Assembly: GCA_016462245.1 (NCBI GenBank)
Contig: JAEMTR010000004.1
Coordinates: 1 to 33,075 of the forward strand
Origin: Solirubrobacteraceae bacterium
GTDB taxonomy: Bacteria; Actinomycetota; Thermoleophilia; Solirubrobacterales; Solirubrobacteraceae
Reading direction: 5' to 3'
DNA length: 33,075 nucleotides
Below are positions 32,176 to 33,075 of the stretch, piece by piece (within the stretch, counting starts at the first letter, position 1; each line of letters starts with the position of its first letter). Position numbers and translations under genes: made by a program. The notes under the pieces were generated by a model that saw nothing but the letters and a program-made list of their open reading frames with translations, was not told the origin of the DNA and did not search any database.

Positions 32176-32289
32176 TTGGCTGGACCCGCTAAGCGGAATC
32201 CAATCCGGGACACCGTTGGCCGATTCGCCGGAGCTGGTCCCCCCGGCCGCCCGCATAAGTTGCGAGTGAAGAACGACCGGCCGATTTAA
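32176..32289 (+). CDS. Possible 37-residue basic small protein
   Basis: A TTG-started frame of 37 codons ending in TAA just before the terminator. The product begins AGPAKRNPIRDTVGRF and ends HKLRVKNDRPI. It has nine Lys/Arg and two Asp residues, a composition seen in ribosome- or RNA-binding small proteins. GGAGGTGA (32152-32159) is about 16 bases upstream of the start, farther than usual. The TTG lies in the loop of the second hairpin, and the 11-residue ORF stops five bases before it, an arrangement that would suit translational coupling. The frame stays open upstream to about 32080 but has no earlier ATG, GTG or TTG. No family recognised. Confidence 0.3.
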   Translation: MAGPAKRNPIRDTVGRFAGAGPPGRPHKLRVKNDRPI

Positions 32290-32309
32290 ATTCAGTCAGC
32301 AGTTGGGAA

Positions 32310-32344
32310 GGGCGTCGGGTTTATATCCGGCGCCCTTTTCTTTT
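32310..32344 (+). terminator. Intrinsic terminator
   Basis: GGGCGTCGG (32310-32318), an 8-base loop, and CCGGCGCCC (32327-32335) form a 9-bp stem with one G-U pair, followed by TTTTCTTTT. This is the strongest terminator in the window and reads on the plus strand. On the minus strand, after gyrA, the hairpin is followed only by TTCCC, so it would be much weaker in that direction. Confidence 0.88.
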
Positions 32345-32352
32345 GCGGCGAG

Positions 32353-33075
32353 CTACTCGTCTTCTTCGTCGGCCGCTTCAGCGTCTTCGTCAGCGTCAGT
32401 GTCCGTGTCTTCCTGATCCTGCTCGTCCTCTTGCTCGAGCTCTTCTTCGACGAGCTCAGCATCTTCGCTGACGACTTCGGCCTCTGTGGCCTCTGTGGCC
32501 TCGAGCTCGGCGCTCTCGCCCTCAGCGGTCTCAGCGTCTCCCTCGGCGTCCTCTACGACCATCGCAACGGCGCTGACAACGTCGCCGTCACGCACATTCA
32601 TCGTCTTGACGCCTTGGGCGCTGCGCCCGTACCTGTTGATGCCGCTGGCTGCGGTCCGCTGAACCATTCCCTCGCGTGAGATGAAGATCAGGTCCTGGTG
32701 CTCTCTTACGACGAGCGCGCCGGCGAGGCCGCCCTTGGCTTCGGTCAGCGCGATCGTCTTGACGCCCTTGGCGCCACGCTTCGTCTTGCGGTATTCGCGC
32801 ACCTGGGTCCGCTTGCCGTAGCCGTTGTCGGTGATCACGAGCAGGTCCATGTCGTCGCGGGCGATGTCCATCGCGATCACTTCGCCCTTCTCGCCAACGT
32901 CCATTCCCTTGACGCCGCTCGTGCTGCGGCCCATCGAGCGGGCGTCCGATTCAGCGAAGCGGACGGTCAGCCCGGCGCGCGAGGTGATCAGCACCTCATC
33001 GTCCTTGTCGACGCCGCGAACGACGATCAGCTCATCGTCGTCGCGAATCTTGATCGCGATGATGCCGTCGGCCTT
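32353..33075 (-). CDS. gyrA: DNA gyrase subunit A, C-terminal part (runs off the right edge)
   Basis: The last 240 residues of GyrA. Successive beta-pinwheel blades are visible: KADGIIAIKIRDDDELIVV at the edge, then DEVLITSRAGLTVRF with GRSTSGVKGM, DLLVITDNGYGKRTQV with RGAKGVKTI, and DLIFISREGMVQRT with GRSAQGVKTMNV. This domain wraps DNA and gives the enzyme its supercoiling ability. It ends in an unusually long acidic tail: 36 of the last 66 residues are Asp or Glu, and none is Lys or Arg. The GyrA box and catalytic domain lie outside the window. It converges on the terminator-bounded small transcript. Confidence 0.95.
   Translation of the reverse strand, partial: KADGIIAIKIRDDDELIVVRGVDKDDEVLITSRAGLTVRFAESDARSMGRSTSGVKGMDVGEKGEVIAMDIARDDMDLLVITDNGYGKRTQVREYRKTKRGAKGVKTIALTEAKGGLAGALVVREHQDLIFISREGMVQRTAASGINRYGRSAQGVKTMNVRDGDVVSAVAMVVEDAEGDAETAEGESAELEATEATEAEVVSEDAELVEEELEQEDEQDQEDTDTDADEDAEAADEEDE

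Larger units (their letters stand above)
32099..32344 (+). ncRNA. Candidate small RNA / small-ORF transcript between the HNH gene and gyrA
   Basis: A putative RNA of about 245 bases bounded by a possible -10 (32087-32092) and a strong intrinsic terminator. It starts with a 16-base sequence pairing with the 16S rRNA 3' tail. Next is a hairpin with outer stem GGTCC/GGACC (32116-32120 with 32145-32149) and inner stem GAAAA/TTTTC (32126-32130 with 32138-32142), whose loop holds an ATG. A second hairpin pairs 32164-32172 with 32187-32196 (one bulge). Two small ORFs lie inside. It does not match tmRNA, SRP RNA, RNase P RNA or 6S features that I know. It could instead be the 3' UTR of the HNH message. 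Confidence 0.35.

Noticed and set aside
32239-32244. CCCCCC run considered as part of a 6C RNA
   Set aside because: The 6C motif needs two hairpins each with a C-rich loop. Only one C run is present and it is not clearly in a loop.
32067-32352. tmRNA, SRP RNA, RNase P RNA or 6S RNA in the gap
   Set aside because: None of the core signatures was found (tRNA-like T-loop, GGAAGCAGC-type SRP loop, RNase P GAAAGTCC core), and the length is too short for tmRNA or RNase P.

Overview
The window looks like chromosomal DNA of a high-GC, single-membrane actinobacterium. The best fit is class Thermoleophilia (Solirubrobacterales-like). This is inferred from the gene content, especially the fhaA-fhaB-pstP-rodA-pbpA-pknB order typical of Actinomycetota, an actinobacterial LytR_C/phosphatase pair and a divergent purM; no search was possible. 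Genes are very tightly packed, mostly with 1-4 bp stop/start overlaps. I see no tRNA, rRNA, insertion sequence, prophage or CRISPR array.

Region 1 (1-14713) is an envelope polysaccharide locus. It holds a GT4 glycosyltransferase cut by the left edge, a GT2 glycosyltransferase, a Wzx-like flippase, another retaining-type glycosyltransferase, a GT-C membrane glycosyltransferase, an O-antigen ligase/polymerase, a secreted FlgD-Ig protein, a histidine phosphatase, a LytR_C protein, a membrane CapD/WbpM-type sugar-nucleotide dehydratase, a DUF354 protein and a DegT aminotransferase. Together they could make an amino- or deoxy-sugar precursor, assemble it on a lipid carrier, flip it and polymerise or ligate it.

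Region 2 (14742-18817, plus strand) runs DedA, UppP, PurM and a Ser/Thr kinase with an extracellular galactose-binding-like domain. DedA plus UppP points to undecaprenyl-phosphate recycling.

Region 3 (28734-18814, minus strand) is the cell-wall growth operon: a polytopic kinase, FhaA, FhaB, the PP2C phosphatase PstP, RodA/FtsW, a class B PBP, a PASTA kinase PknB and D-Ala-D-Ala ligase.

Region 4 (28879-33075) holds a membrane-anchored protein of unknown function, a DUF4446 protein, prephenate dehydratase and an HNH endonuclease. These are followed by a short non-annotated transcription unit ending in a strong terminator, and then the C-terminal end of gyrA running off the right edge.

Two things stand out. 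First, the 286-bp gap between the HNH gene and gyrA contains a 16-base stretch able to pair along the whole 3' tail of 16S rRNA (two G-U wobbles), a second anti-Shine-Dalgarno match, two nested small ORFs, predicted hairpins and an intrinsic terminator. It is a candidate undescribed small RNA or small-protein locus. Second, at least eight genes that begin transcription units have a TANNNT -10 hexamer ending only 7-10 bases before the start codon, which is the signature of leaderless mRNAs.
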